64,000 nucleotides of DNA from Pseudorhodoplanes sp. (GTDB lineage: Bacteria; Pseudomonadota; Alphaproteobacteria; Rhizobiales; Xanthobacteraceae): NCBI GenBank assembly GCA_032027085.1, contig JAVSMS010000001.1:386827-450826 (forward strand). Direction: 5' to 3'. This document shows, one piece after another, positions 44,023-52,557 of this stretch (its first letter is position 1; every line of letters begins with the position of its first letter). Under the pieces are notes generated by a model, which saw only the letters and a program-made list of their open reading frames with translations, was not told the DNA's origin and did no database searches. The position numbers and the translations under genes were made by a program.

Positions 44023-45719
44023 TGAGCACTGCGGCCCTGCGGAAGACCCTGGGATCCCTCTCGGTTCTGTCGTGGCTGCGTGACTACAAGGCGGCGTGGA
44101 TCGGTCGCGATGCGATTGCGGGCTTGACGCTGGCCGCCTATGCCATCCCGGTGTCATTGGCCTATGCCAACCTCGCCGGCCTGCCGCCGCAGGTCGGCAT
44201 CTATGGCTATCTGCTCGGCGGGCTGGGCTATGCCCTGCTCGGCTCGTCGCGGCACCTTGCTGTCGGCCCGACATCGGCAATCTCTCTCATGATCGCGGCC
44301 AGTGTCGGGATGATGGCCGCAGGCGACGCTCAGCGCTATGCCGAAATTGCTGCCCTCACCGCTTTCGTCGTTGCAGGCCTGTCTCTGCTCGCCTGGAGCT
44401 TGCGTCTCAGCATGCTTGTGCTGCTGATCAGCGACAGCGTGCTGGTTGGCTTCAAGATCGGCGCTGGCTTGACCATCGCCATGACGCAGCTGCCCAGCCT
44501 GATGGGCGTGGCGGGCGGCGGGCATAACTTTGTCGAACGCTTGGTGGCGCTCGCCGGGCAACTGGACGACATCAGGATTGCGGTCCTGGCCATTGGCCTC
44601 ATGGCGTTGATGTTGCTCATGTTGGGCGAACGCATCCTGCCTGGTCGGCCGATCGCGCTCGGAATTGTCGCTTTGGCTATTCTCACGGCGACCCAGCTCG
44701 ATCTGGCCGCCTCTGGTGTTCCCGTGACCGGCCTCATTCCCTCCGGACTGCCCGCGCTGTCAGGCCCGGCGCTGCGACCATCCGACATCGAGGGCATTGT
44801 CCCGCTCGCCGCCGGCTGCCTGCTGCTCGCCTATGTCGAGGGAATATCGGCCGCGCGAACCTTCGCTGCGAAGCATGGCTATGAAATTGATCCGCGCCAG
44901 GAATTCCTTGGCCTCGGCGCGGCGAATCTCGCCGCTGCCCTCGGGCAGGGTTATCCCGTGGCCGGGGGCCTGTCGCAATCCGCCGTCAACGACAAAGCCG
45001 GCGCGCGCAGCCAGGCCGCGCTGTTATTCGCCTCGGTCGCGCTTGGAATATGTCTTTTTTTTCTCACTGGCCTTCTGGAGAACCTGCCCAAGACCGTACT
45101 CGCGGCCATCGTGCTGACGGCCATCTTGGGCCTGTTCGATTTCGGCAAGCTGGCGCATATGTGGCGCGTCAGCAGTCTGGACTTTTATGCTGCACTTATC
45201 GCGCTCGTTGCGGTGCTTTTGTTTGGAATCCTGCAGGGAATCATGCTGGCCGCCTTCTGCAGCATTCTGCTGCTGCTCTTTCGCGTATCGCGTCCACATG
45301 TTGCATTCCTTGGAAGAATTCCCGGAACGAGAAGCTATTCCGACATGGCCCGCCATCCGGAAAACGAGGAACTGGCCGGTGTAATCGCCTTCCGTCCGGA
45401 AGCATCGCTGATCTACGTCAATGCAGACGCGGTGTACACTGCCGTGTGCGAGCGATTGAAAGCTCTCGATCCGTCAAATATCCGTCTCGTTATCTGCGAC
45501 TTGTCTGCTTCCCCCTTCATCGATCTGGCCGGATCGCAAATGCTGCACAGGCTTGAGGCCTGTCTCCGTCCAAATGACGTCCCGCTGCGCATCGTCGGCG
45601 CGCACGGATATGTGCGGGACTTTCTCAGATCCGACGGGTTGAGCGGAAAGGTTGCCGGCATTGGGCGCCAACTGACCCTGGCCCGTCTGCTCGACGACTT
45701 CGAAAGCGAGCGCAGGTAG
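44019..45719 (+). CDS. SulP family anion permease with STAS domain
   Basis: A 566-residue inner-membrane transporter. Helices occupy residues ~25-430, with the SulP signature (A-Y-A-N-L-A-G-L-P-P-Q-V-G-I-Y) and G-P-T-S-A-I-S-L; the cytoplasmic STAS domain is at about 445-555 (C-D-L-S-A-S-P-F-I-D-L-A-G). SulP proteins move sulfate, bicarbonate or dicarboxylates. Overlap with focA (ATGA) indicates co-translation and suggests a role with formate/bicarbonate or organic anion balance. Confidence 0.93.
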   Translation: MMSTAALRKTLGSLSVLSWLRDYKAAWIGRDAIAGLTLAAYAIPVSLAYANLAGLPPQVGIYGYLLGGLGYALLGSSRHLAVGPTSAISLMIAASVGMMAAGDAQRYAEIAALTAFVVAGLSLLAWSLRLSMLVLLISDSVLVGFKIGAGLTIAMTQLPSLMGVAGGGHNFVERLVALAGQLDDIRIAVLAIGLMALMLLMLGERILPGRPIALGIVALAILTATQLDLAASGVPVTGLIPSGLPALSGPALRPSDIEGIVPLAAGCLLLAYVEGISAARTFAAKHGYEIDPRQEFLGLGAANLAAALGQGYPVAGGLSQSAVNDKAGARSQAALLFASVALGICLFFLTGLLENLPKTVLAAIVLTAILGLFDFGKLAHMWRVSSLDFYAALIALVAVLLFGILQGIMLAAFCSILLLLFRVSRPHVAFLGRIPGTRSYSDMARHPENEELAGVIAFRPEASLIYVNADAVYTAVCERLKALDPSNIRLVICDLSASPFIDLAGSQMLHRLEACLRPNDVPLRIVGAHGYVRDFLRSDGLSGKVAGIGRQLTLARLLDDFESERR

Positions 45720-45934
45720 ACGGCCTTGGCGAAACCGGAATGCGCTTAAACCTAAGTATAGTTTCTCCGATCCGCGCTCGTGTGGTCCGCTTTAGCTTGA
45801 GTTCCGGTCGCACCTTCGATGCAGGAAAATCATTGTAGCAATGACAACTGCTCCGACGGCGTGCAACTTCAGCCGAGTCGTTACGCGCAGGCGACCGCAA
45901 TTCTTCGCAAGACTTGCCGCGCGAGGACAACCCA

Positions 45935-46903
45935 ATGGCAGTCACTCCCATCGACCAGACCAGTCGCCCTCCACATGCAAAATATGAACGGTTGATATCA
46001 GCTGCGACCACCGTTCCCTCGGCCGCAACTGTTGTCGTTCACCCCTGCGATGAAACCTCGCTGCGCGGCGCGATTGAGGCGGCGGAAGCAAATCTCATCC
46101 GGCCAATTCTGGTCGGCCCGGTCGCGCGCATATCCAAGGTGGCGCGGGATTCTGGCATCGACATCGGACAATTTGAAATGATCGATTCGCCGTACAGCGA
46201 GGCGGCAGCCGCAGCCGCCGTCGAACTCGTTCGAGCAGGCAAGGCCGAGCTGATTATGAAGGGCAGCCTGCACACTGATGAATTGATGCGCGCAATCACG
46301 TCCTCCTCGCACGGCCTGCGGACGGCGCGGCGCATCAGCCATGTCTTCGTGATGGACGCCCCAACGCACAAGGACACATTGTTCGTCACCGACGCCGCGA
46401 TCAACATCGCGCCGGACCTCGATGTCAAGCGCGACATCGTCCAGAATGCAATTGATCTCTTCACTCAGATTGGCCTGGGAACGCCAAGGGTTGCGATTTT
46501 GTCGGCAGTCGAAACCGTCACCTCGAAAATACCATCGACTATCGATGCCGCCGCGCTCTGCAAGATGGCCGACCGTGGGCAGATCACCGGCGGCATTCTG
46601 GACGGCCCCCTTGCATTCGACAACGCGATCGACGAGGAAGCAGCGAGGATAAAGGGCATCAAGTCCGAAGTCGCAGGCCGCGCCCAGATTCTCGTCGTTC
46701 CCAACCTTGAGGCTGGGAATATGCTGGCGAAGAACCTGATCTTCCTGTCGCAAGCGGACGCCGCGGGCATCGTGCTGGGCGCGCGCGTGCCAGTCATCCT
46801 GACATCCCGCGCCGACAATGTCCGCGCACGCATGGCGTCCTGTGCAATCGCGTCACTCTACGCGGATGCACGCCGGCGCAACACGGTATTGCCCGCGGCA
46901 TGA
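45935..46903 (+). CDS. pta: Phosphate acetyl/butyryltransferase
   Basis: A 322-residue enzyme of the Pta/Ptb family that makes acetyl phosphate from acetyl-CoA. It has the short catalytic-domain form. Marks include the [23 protein letters not shown] segment, [13 protein letters not shown] and the D-G-P-L-A-F-D-N-A region typical of proteins annotated as enoyl-CoA hydratase/phosphate acetyltransferase. The ATG at 45935 follows GAGGA. It is translationally coupled to ackA, and an AGTATAG element lies about 180 bp upstream. Confidence 0.93.
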   Translation: MAVTPIDQTSRPPHAKYERLISAATTVPSAATVVVHPCDETSLRGAIEAAEANLIRPILVGPVARISKVARDSGIDIGQFEMIDSPYSEAAAAAAVELVRAGKAELIMKGSLHTDELMRAITSSSHGLRTARRISHVFVMDAPTHKDTLFVTDAAINIAPDLDVKRDIVQNAIDLFTQIGLGTPRVAILSAVETVTSKIPSTIDAAALCKMADRGQITGGILDGPLAFDNAIDEEAARIKGIKSEVAGRAQILVVPNLEAGNMLAKNLIFLSQADAAGIVLGARVPVILTSRADNVRARMASCAIASLYADARRRNTVLPAA

Positions 46904-48123
46904 GCGGGATCAGGACGATACTTGTGGTGAATTCTGGCTCGTCCAGCGTGAAGTTCCGCGTGTTCTCGGTCGACGGCGAGCAGTCACTTCGCCAGATCGT
47001 GAAGGGGGACGTTGACGGAATCGGCGTACGGCCCCGGCTGTGCGCCTCCGGCGCCGACGAGGAAATACTTGTCGACCAGTCCTATTCCGCAACCGACATC
47101 CCCGATGTCACCACCGCCATGCGCACCGCCGGCCAATGGCTGCGGGAAATACAGCGCGTGAGTTTCGATGCCATTGGACATCGGGTCGTCCACGGTGGAC
47201 CGCGCTACGATCGCCCGACGCTGGTAACCACGACCGTACTCTCGGATCTGGAACGGTTTATCCCGCTGGCCCCATTGCATCAGCCGAACAATCTGGCGCC
47301 GATCCGAATCCTGATGGAGCGTTTCCCGGACATGCCGCAGGTCGCGTGCTTCGACACGGCGTTCCATCGCGGACATGACAAGGTGGCGGACTGCTACGCC
47401 ATTCCCGGATCACTCTATGACGAGGGCGTGCGGCGCTACGGATTTCACGGACTCTCATACGAGTACGTTGTCAGCCGGCTGCGCGAAGTGATGCCCGAAG
47501 CAGCCGAGGGTCGCATCGTCATTGCGCATCTCGGTAGTGGCGCGTCAATGTGTGCGGTCTCGCAAGGCCGAAGCGTGGAAAGCACCATGGGATTCACCGC
47601 TCTCGACGGCCTGCCGATGGGCACCCGGCCCGGCCAGCTTGATCCGGGCGTTGTGCTTTATCTCCTTACCGAAAAGGGTATGGATGCTGCCACTGCTCAG
47701 GACTTCCTTTACAAAAATTGCGGTTTGAGGGGCCTGTCGGGCATCAGCAACGACGTTCGCACGCTTCTGGAAAGTTCGGAGCCTGGCGCATCGCTGGCAC
47801 TCGAGCATTTTGTGTACAGGGTCGGCCTTTATGCCGGCATGCTCGCAGCGAGCCTTGGCGGACTCGACGCATTCGTTTTTACGGCCGGGATTGGCGAGCG
47901 ATCCGCTGTCCTGCGGGAGCGTATCACGCAGCGGCTCGCATGGCTCGGTGCAAGGCTCGATGCCGCTTCGAACAGCGATGGCGCGCTGTCAATTTCCGCG
48001 CCGGGTAGTCGGGTGCATGTGCTTGTCATCCCCACCAACGAGGAACTGATGATCGCCCGGCACGTCCTTGCAGCAGTGTCAGCAGGCGCGACCCAGCCTC
48101 ACAGCGCAGCAGCTGCGAGCTGA
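46900..48123 (+). CDS. ackA: Acetate kinase (acetate/propionate family)
   Basis: A 407-residue ASKHA-fold kinase that converts acetyl phosphate and ADP to acetate and ATP. The N-terminal N-S-G-S-S-S-V-K-F, the G-H-R-V-V-H-G-G segment, the catalytic F-D-T-A-F-H, the R-Y-G-F-H-G-L-S-Y and the C-terminal F-T-A-G-I-G-E motifs are intact. ATG overlaps the pta stop (ATGA). With PflB and Pta it forms an ATP-yielding route from pyruvate to acetate. Confidence 0.96.
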   Translation: MSGIRTILVVNSGSSSVKFRVFSVDGEQSLRQIVKGDVDGIGVRPRLCASGADEEILVDQSYSATDIPDVTTAMRTAGQWLREIQRVSFDAIGHRVVHGGPRYDRPTLVTTTVLSDLERFIPLAPLHQPNNLAPIRILMERFPDMPQVACFDTAFHRGHDKVADCYAIPGSLYDEGVRRYGFHGLSYEYVVSRLREVMPEAAEGRIVIAHLGSGASMCAVSQGRSVESTMGFTALDGLPMGTRPGQLDPGVVLYLLTEKGMDAATAQDFLYKNCGLRGLSGISNDVRTLLESSEPGASLALEHFVYRVGLYAGMLAASLGGLDAFVFTAGIGERSAVLRERITQRLAWLGARLDAASNSDGALSISAPGSRVHVLVIPTNEELMIARHVLAAVSAGATQPHSAAAAS

Positions 48124-48151
48124 TGGCTCTCTCCTTCGTACATATCATCTC

Positions 48152-48328
48152 ATGCAAAGCGACACTAAAAAACAGACTCTGATCACCGATGAACAGCGCC
48201 AGTCCCATGAGTGGATAATACTGATCCGAAAACTGCGTTGCATCGGACTGCACGCATCAGCCGACCGGCTGAAGCAGATTCTGGATTTTGTCAAATTGCA
48301 GAACGGCCACGACACCGACATCTCTTGA
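48152..48328 (+). CDS. Small hypothetical protein between ackA and ppk2
   Basis: A 58-residue soluble, helical, charged protein (Q-S-H-E-W-I-I-L-I-R-K-L-R-C-I-G-L-H-A-S-A-D-R-L). The ribosome binding site is weak. It fills the gap between ackA and ppk2 and would be co-transcribed. Not recognised; it might be non-coding. Confidence 0.4.
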   Translation: MQSDTKKQTLITDEQRQSHEWIILIRKLRCIGLHASADRLKQILDFVKLQNGHDTDIS

Positions 48329-48345
48329 GAACACAGGATTTCACA

Positions 48346-49152
48346 ATGGCCAAAGGTGCCACTCCGAAGAACAACAAGATGAAACGCAAGGATTATGAAA
48401 AAGCGCTGCAGAAGCTCCAGGTCAAGCTTTGTCACTTGCAGGACTGGGTGAAGGAAAAAGGCGCCAGAATCATCATTGTTTTCGAAGGGCGAGACGCCGC
48501 CGGCAAAGGCGGAACGATCAAGGCCATCACCGAAAAGGTCAGTCCCCGCGTTTTCCGCGTCGAGGCCCTGCCCTCGCCGTCGGATCGACAGAAGACACAG
48601 ATGTTCATTCAACGCTACATCGAGCGCTTCCCCGCAGCAGGCGAAATCGTCATATTCGATCGCAGCTGGTACAATCGCGCCGGCGTCGAATACGTGATGG
48701 GCTTTTGCGGCGACAAGGAGCATCACCGTTTTCTCCAGCTCTGCCCTGAGATTGAAAAGCACGTGGTCGATGCCGGCATCATCCTCATCAAGGTCTGGCT
48801 CGAGGTCGGCAAGGATGAACAGGAGCGGCGTTTTGCGGCGCGCATCAACGACCCTCTCCGCCAGTGGAAGCTCAGCCCCATGGATATTGAATCCTATCGC
48901 CGCTGGTACGACTATTCGCGCGCAAGAGACATGATGCTGAAGATGACCGACAGCAGACATGCTCCATGGTATATTGTTCACTCCGACGATAAACGCCGTG
49001 CGCGCCTCAACTGCATCGCGCATCTTCTCAGCATCATCCCTTACAAGAGGATACACAAGGACAAGGTCAGGCTTCCGCCCAGATCGAACAAGAACAAATA
49101 CAATGATGCGCTGAAGGCGAGCGGCCGCAAGTTCGTCACGCAATTGTACTGA
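48346..49152 (+). CDS. ppk2: Polyphosphate kinase 2
   Basis: A 268-residue PPK2 with Walker A G-R-D-A-A-G-K-G-G at about residues 47-55, the lid segment containing R-V-E-A-L-P-x-P-S, and Walker B I-V-I-F-D-R-S-W-Y-N-R-A-G-V-E. The class moves phosphate between polyphosphate and nucleotides, so it could recharge ADP or GDP when respiration stops. A basic N-terminal tail of about 20 residues precedes the domain. ATG 48346 is preceded by AGGA. Confidence 0.95.
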   Translation: MAKGATPKNNKMKRKDYEKALQKLQVKLCHLQDWVKEKGARIIIVFEGRDAAGKGGTIKAITEKVSPRVFRVEALPSPSDRQKTQMFIQRYIERFPAAGEIVIFDRSWYNRAGVEYVMGFCGDKEHHRFLQLCPEIEKHVVDAGIILIKVWLEVGKDEQERRFAARINDPLRQWKLSPMDIESYRRWYDYSRARDMMLKMTDSRHAPWYIVHSDDKRRARLNCIAHLLSIIPYKRIHKDKVRLPPRSNKNKYNDALKASGRKFVTQLY

Positions 49153-49209
49153 GACAAATTCGATGAGTAATCTTGCTGTCAGCACGACACGCGGATTGAC
49201 CGCGCGCGA

Positions 49210-51114
49210 CTAGGGCCGACTGCCGGCCTGTGCCGATACATCGCCGTCACGTTGCGGCAGCTCGAACTCAACGATCGCTCCCCCGCCGGGTCGCACAGAT
49301 GCCCGAATGGCGCCTCCATGCGCCACGACAATTGAGTGGGAGATTACCAGCCCCATCCCTACGCCCCGGGGCTTGGTCGTGAACAAGGGCTTGAAGATGG
49401 ATTTTAGATGCTCCGGATCGATGCCGATCCCAGTATCTTCAATTCTTATGCAGACCCTGTCTCCCGCGTGTTCCTCCGATCGCACGAGCAACTTCCGAAC
49501 CGTCGTCGTCTCCATCGACTCAATCGCATTCATCAGGAGGTTGAGCACAACCTGCTTTAACTGGATCCTGTTCGCTTCGACCAATGGAAGCTGATCGTCA
49601 AGCTGGGTTTCGAGCGAAATGCCGTGGCGTCGCAGATTGACCTGAAGGGTAGTCAGCACGGACCGGACAAGTTCGTTAAGGTCGATCGACTCCTTGTGCC
49701 GTTCCCTGCCGCTGAACATCGCCAGCACACCTGCGATCACCTCGTTGGCGCGATGCACGGAGGTCACGATCTGGTTCAGGGAGCTGCGCGCCTCGTCGAC
49801 GTTCACCCGCCCGGTCGTAAGCCAGTTGAGGGCCGCATAGGCGCTGGCGCCGGCCGCCGCCAGCGGCTGCCTCACCTCATGTGCGATCGATGCCGACAAT
49901 TCTCCGGCCACGGCCAGGCGGTTCACGTTCTGCAATTCCGCCATGGTGTCTCGTGTCCGAAGCTCTGCCTGATGGCGGCGGCGATGCTCGTAAAGCAGCC
50001 ACATGATCACGCAAGCCTGAATCAGCACGGCCGCGATCCCACCAGCTATCTGAAACGGGTATTGCTGCCAGGCGGTCAGGCTGCGGAAATGTACCTCGCT
50101 GCCTGGCGGCAGGCGGCTTTCCGCAATACCCCACCGCTGCATTTCCCGCCAATCGAACTTCGGCGTCCCCATGCCGACGGGTTGAACTTTTATAGTCTCG
50201 GGATCTTCGCCGCCGAGCACACGCACGGCGACCGCTCCGACCTGCCGTCCCGTCTCCAGCACCGGAACATGCGGTCCTCCGACGATCTCGCGTCCGAAAA
50301 ACGCGTCCGAATAGCTGAAAATGGGCGCATTTGCGACGGCGTGCAGACGTCTCAACGCGCTGCTTTCTTCGTGAACAACCCCGTCCGCGTCGACAATCAT
50401 CAGTTCCCAGAACAGCGCCGAATTCGGTGGAAGGTCTGCCGCATGCTTCAGGATGTCCTCGAAGGAAAATGAATCGTACCAGGTGAACTTGACCCGATCA
50501 TTTAGGCTCCCGGCGCTTCGCGAAATTTCGTCTCGCCAGTACTTCTCGATCGGAGATGCTCCCACAACAACAGCAATGTGATTGGTGTCCGGGAGTACGC
50601 GGAGAATATTGTCCAGGGCCGCGCGATAATCGATTGCAACCGCGGCAACAATGTCCTTTGGACCAAGCGCCGCATATTGCACTCGCCGCTGGTCTACCAC
50701 GGTCAGGATCATTGGCGCCGCAGGAAATAATCTGTGCCGGTGCTTCTGCACAAACCCTGCTGCGGGCGCACCAATACTGACAATCAGGTCCGGCGCCCTA
50801 TGCTTGTACAAGGCATGAAGATACTCGACGAACGCGGCCTCCGGATTTTCGTCGCTTGAACGCGCCGAAATCAGGGCGTGTTCCTGAATATTGAGCGGCC
50901 ACGGCGATTGCCGCTCAAGCTCCAGCCGGATCGCTCTGGCATATTCACTCCACGGCTTGAACTCGCGGCCGAAGGAATGCAGCACCAGAACATCTTTGAA
51001 TTCGACCGCGTGACCGCACGGCGCTGAAATGCAAAAAAGAAAGAGAATCACAGCAACCGTGCCGGCACGATTGCAAAGCCTTGTCACCTGCATTGCTCCA
51101 GTCGCGTCAGTCAT
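49210..51114 (-). CDS. Sensor histidine kinase with periplasmic ABC-substrate-binding-like sensor
   Basis: A 634-residue membrane kinase. An N-terminal signal/anchor helix (about 18-32) is followed by a long periplasmic sensor (about 38-340) of the ABC-substrate-binding-like type (V-L-V-L-H-S-F-G-R-E, D-L-I-V-S-I-G-A-P-A, V-D-Q-R-R-V). A helix at about 352-375 leads to a DHp domain with the phospho-acceptor His in S-I-A-H-E-V-R-Q-P-L-A-A, then an HATPase domain (N-A-I-E-S-M, D-T-G-I-G-I, G-V-G-M-G-L). The sensor fold suggests a small solute ligand. No regulator gene is next to it; the FixJ-type protein at 33157 is the nearest candidate. An alternative ATG at 51093 exists. Confidence 0.9.
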   Translation of the reverse strand: MTDATGAMQVTRLCNRAGTVAVILFLFCISAPCGHAVEFKDVLVLHSFGREFKPWSEYARAIRLELERQSPWPLNIQEHALISARSSDENPEAAFVEYLHALYKHRAPDLIVSIGAPAAGFVQKHRHRLFPAAPMILTVVDQRRVQYAALGPKDIVAAVAIDYRAALDNILRVLPDTNHIAVVVGASPIEKYWRDEISRSAGSLNDRVKFTWYDSFSFEDILKHAADLPPNSALFWELMIVDADGVVHEESSALRRLHAVANAPIFSYSDAFFGREIVGGPHVPVLETGRQVGAVAVRVLGGEDPETIKVQPVGMGTPKFDWREMQRWGIAESRLPPGSEVHFRSLTAWQQYPFQIAGGIAAVLIQACVIMWLLYEHRRRHQAELRTRDTMAELQNVNRLAVAGELSASIAHEVRQPLAAAGASAYAALNWLTTGRVNVDEARSSLNQIVTSVHRANEVIAGVLAMFSGRERHKESIDLNELVRSVLTTLQVNLRRHGISLETQLDDQLPLVEANRIQLKQVVLNLLMNAIESMETTTVRKLLVRSEEHAGDRVCIRIEDTGIGIDPEHLKSIFKPLFTTKPRGVGMGLVISHSIVVAHGGAIRASVRPGGGAIVEFELPQRDGDVSAQAGSRP

Positions 51115-51481
51115 TTTCAGTAGATTGCATCACAGTGACATAAAAATAGGAAGCCAAATCCTGCCCAATTGGCCGCCAGTATCTATCGCCGCCGCTGGCA
51201 ACCACAATCAGCTTCCCTGTCCAGCTCTTCGCCCCGGATCACCCTGTCCCTCACCCTGTTGCGTGTTTCACCGTCTGCATCAATGTGACCAAACCATCAC
51301 ACGCAGATCGCAGCCTGTTTTCACGACCAATTCGCCGCCGGGATGGGACCAATCATATTGAAGTATAGTGGATTCATTGCGGTGCAGCGTCGAGTATGAG
51401 CGGAGGTTTCGGCCACTGAGTTCCGCCTCCCGGGCTGGAGCAGACCAGAGGTTCCCGCAACTGGCAGCGCCGGAGACACGA
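51115..51481. promoter_or_regulatory. Divergent intergenic region between the kinase and fabI
   Basis: No gene is seen in these 367 bp. They hold both promoters. AAGTATAGT at 51361-51369 matches an element seen before pta and other island genes. The sequence just before the fabI start lacks a strong purine-rich site. Confidence 0.4.
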
Positions 51482-52537
51482 ATGACGTCGAACAGTTTCA
51501 GCTGGACGACCAACGAAGAGCTTTCAGCGGGCAAGGGCGCGACGCTGCAGGAATTCTCCACCAAAGTCGGCGCGCACAATCTTGAGATCAGCGTCGCGCC
51601 ATGGGGCGAGGGCCGCCTCAGGGTCAACGGACGCGAAATCGTTCATATCAACGACGCGAAAGACAGACGGCAGGCCTTCCGGATCCTTGAAAACATCGCT
51701 GACATCTATCTGAAGGAGCAACCCGCCAGGGCCGATGGCAAGAAGCAGCTGTCGATGATCCCGCCCGTCAAGGCGAAACTTCTGGCTGGCAAGCGCGGCC
51801 TTGTGGTCGGCATCGCCAACGATCAGTCCATCGCGTGGGGCTGCGCCAAGGCTTTCCGGGCGTTTGGCGCGGAGGTCGCGGTCACCTATCTCAACGAAAA
51901 GGCTCTCAAATATGTGGAGCCGCTTGCTACCGCCCTTGAATCGCCGATCGTCATGCCGCTCGACGTCAACGTGCCGGGCGAGATGGAAGCGGTGTTCGAG
52001 CGGATCAAGAAAGAATGGGGCCAGCTCGATTTCGTCGTGCACTCCATTGCTTTTTCACCCAAGCCAACACTCCAGAGCCGGGTCGTGGACGCGCCGCGCG
52101 ATGGATTTCTGACAACGATGGACGTGTCCTGTTGGACGTTCATCCGCATGGCGCATCTCGCCGAACCGCTGATGAAAAAAGGGGGCACCCTGTTCACCAT
52201 GACCTACTACGGCAGCCAGATGGTCATCAAAAACTACAACATCATGGGTATTGCCAAGGCCGCGCTCGAATGCGCGGTGAAATATATCGCGGCGGAACTG
52301 GGCCCGAAGGGAATTCGCGTACACGCAATCTCCCCGGGCCCCCTTGCGACCCGAGCCGCATCCGGCATCGCCGAGTTTGATGCGCTGCTTGAAAAGGCAA
52401 AAGCAAAGGCCCCGGCCCGAAGCCTAGTCAGCATCGACGATGTCGGTGTTGCCACTGCATTCCTGGCGCACGATGCGGCACGGCTGATCACCGGTGAAAC
52501 GCTTTACATCGATGGCGGCTACCATTTGATCGACTGA
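51482..52537 (+). CDS. fabI: Enoyl-ACP reductase FabI with an N-terminal extension
   Basis: A 351-residue protein; a FabI is normally about 260. The C-terminal ~255 residues are a complete FabI: NADH fold (G-L-V-V-G-I-A-N-D-Q-S-I-A-W-G) and catalytic Tyr and Lys in K-N-Y-N-I-M-G-I-A-K-A-A-L-E, plus the Ser-Pro-Gly-Pro segment. The first ~95 residues form an extra domain with mixed strands (L-E-I-S-V-A-P-W-G-E-G-R-L-R-V-N-G-R-E-I) and a helix; no family recognised. It reduces enoyl-ACP with NADH in fatty acid synthesis or, given the island, acts as an electron sink. An in-frame ATG at 51368 would lengthen it further. It is 20 bp upstream of the DUF3141 gene. Confidence 0.92.
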   Translation: MTSNSFSWTTNEELSAGKGATLQEFSTKVGAHNLEISVAPWGEGRLRVNGREIVHINDAKDRRQAFRILENIADIYLKEQPARADGKKQLSMIPPVKAKLLAGKRGLVVGIANDQSIAWGCAKAFRAFGAEVAVTYLNEKALKYVEPLATALESPIVMPLDVNVPGEMEAVFERIKKEWGQLDFVVHSIAFSPKPTLQSRVVDAPRDGFLTTMDVSCWTFIRMAHLAEPLMKKGGTLFTMTYYGSQMVIKNYNIMGIAKAALECAVKYIAAELGPKGIRVHAISPGPLATRAASGIAEFDALLEKAKAKAPARSLVSIDDVGVATAFLAHDAARLITGETLYIDGGYHLID

Positions 52538-52557
52538 CCATCGCCGCGGAGGCGCAA

